Below are positions 20,877 to 20,958 of a stretch of 20,958 bases of DNA, in pieces. Location: positions 1 to 20,958 of the forward strand of contig JAMCXO010000018.1 of NCBI GenBank assembly GCA_023473545.1, in the 5' to 3' direction. The DNA comes from JAMCTM01 sp023473545 (GTDB lineage: Bacteria > Patescibacteriota > Microgenomatia > Levybacterales > UBA12049). Position 1 is the first letter of the stretch. Every line of letters begins with the position of its first letter. Below the pieces are notes generated by a model. It saw only the letters and a program-made list of their open reading frames with translations, did no database searches and was not told the origin of the DNA. The position numbers and the translations under genes were made by a program.

Positions 20877-20958
20877 ATGTCAGATCTCTTAACTGCCCCA
20901 AGAGGTGAATTGATACAACTGATCTATGAATTAACAGAGAGAGTTGAGATGTTAGAGG
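20877..20958 (+). CDS. N-terminus of a possible IS66-like transposase (cut by the window end)
   Basis: Only 27 codons are visible: MSDLLTAPRGELIQLIYELT followed by ERVEMLE. The helix leading into a leucine-zipper-like ERVEMLE resembles the N-terminus of IS66-type transposases, which often begin with a coiled coil. Too little is present for certainty; any coiled-coil protein could start this way. The promoter is nearly leaderless. Confidence 0.4.
   Translation, partial: MSDLLTAPRGELIQLIYELTERVEMLE

Overview
The window looks like a chromosomal piece of a Candidate Phyla Radiation (Patescibacteria) bacterium, most likely of the Microgenomates type. The assignment is inferred from gene content: leuS-comEA-comEC in a row, a short ComEC without a nuclease domain, a four-helix-bundle (IVS-type) protein, a RelE/RHH toxin-antitoxin pair, very large secreted proteins with NVGIGT repeats, and many A-rich heptanucleotide repeats. 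UGA acts as a normal stop (argS ends on TGA exactly where ArgRS proteins end), so the UGA-recoding lineages are unlikely.

Left part (1-5105): a giant minus-strand gene fills 1-3025 and runs off the window. It joins two tyrosine-recombinase-type DNA-binding (SAM-like) modules, with no catalytic domain, to a disordered linker, one membrane helix and a secreted tail-fibre-like region. A 54-residue membrane protein with a near-perfect Shine-Dalgarno sequence lies just upstream. About 800 bases of AT-rich non-coding DNA follow, then a plus-strand secreted, membrane-anchored protein carrying a recent 81-bp in-frame duplication.

Centre (5152-10831): a four-helix-bundle gene converges on a minus-strand surface-protein operon. 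The operon begins with a membrane/coiled-coil protein and continues with two successive copies of a two-gene cassette: a secreted protein ending in a conserved TYVxTPTF tail, then a membrane-anchored Ig-like protein resembling the WxL-interacting (DUF916-type) family. The layout recalls Firmicutes WxL surface clusters. Heptamer repeats encode the hydrophobic cores of three of the four signal peptides, and a dispersed GAGCGAG-rich element has entered two of the leaders.

Right part (10948-20958): housekeeping and competence genes: leuS, comEA and comEC on the plus strand; two small minus-strand genes of unknown function; argS; a toxin-antitoxin pair; an M16 zinc peptidase; and nucleoside diphosphate kinase. 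Heptamer arrays are inserted in frame in leuS, argS (twice) and the peptidase gene. Several promoters end 6-10 bases before the start codon, implying leaderless or nearly leaderless mRNAs, whereas the surface-protein genes use strong Shine-Dalgarno sites. The window closes with a truncated gene remnant and the first 27 codons of a probable transposase.
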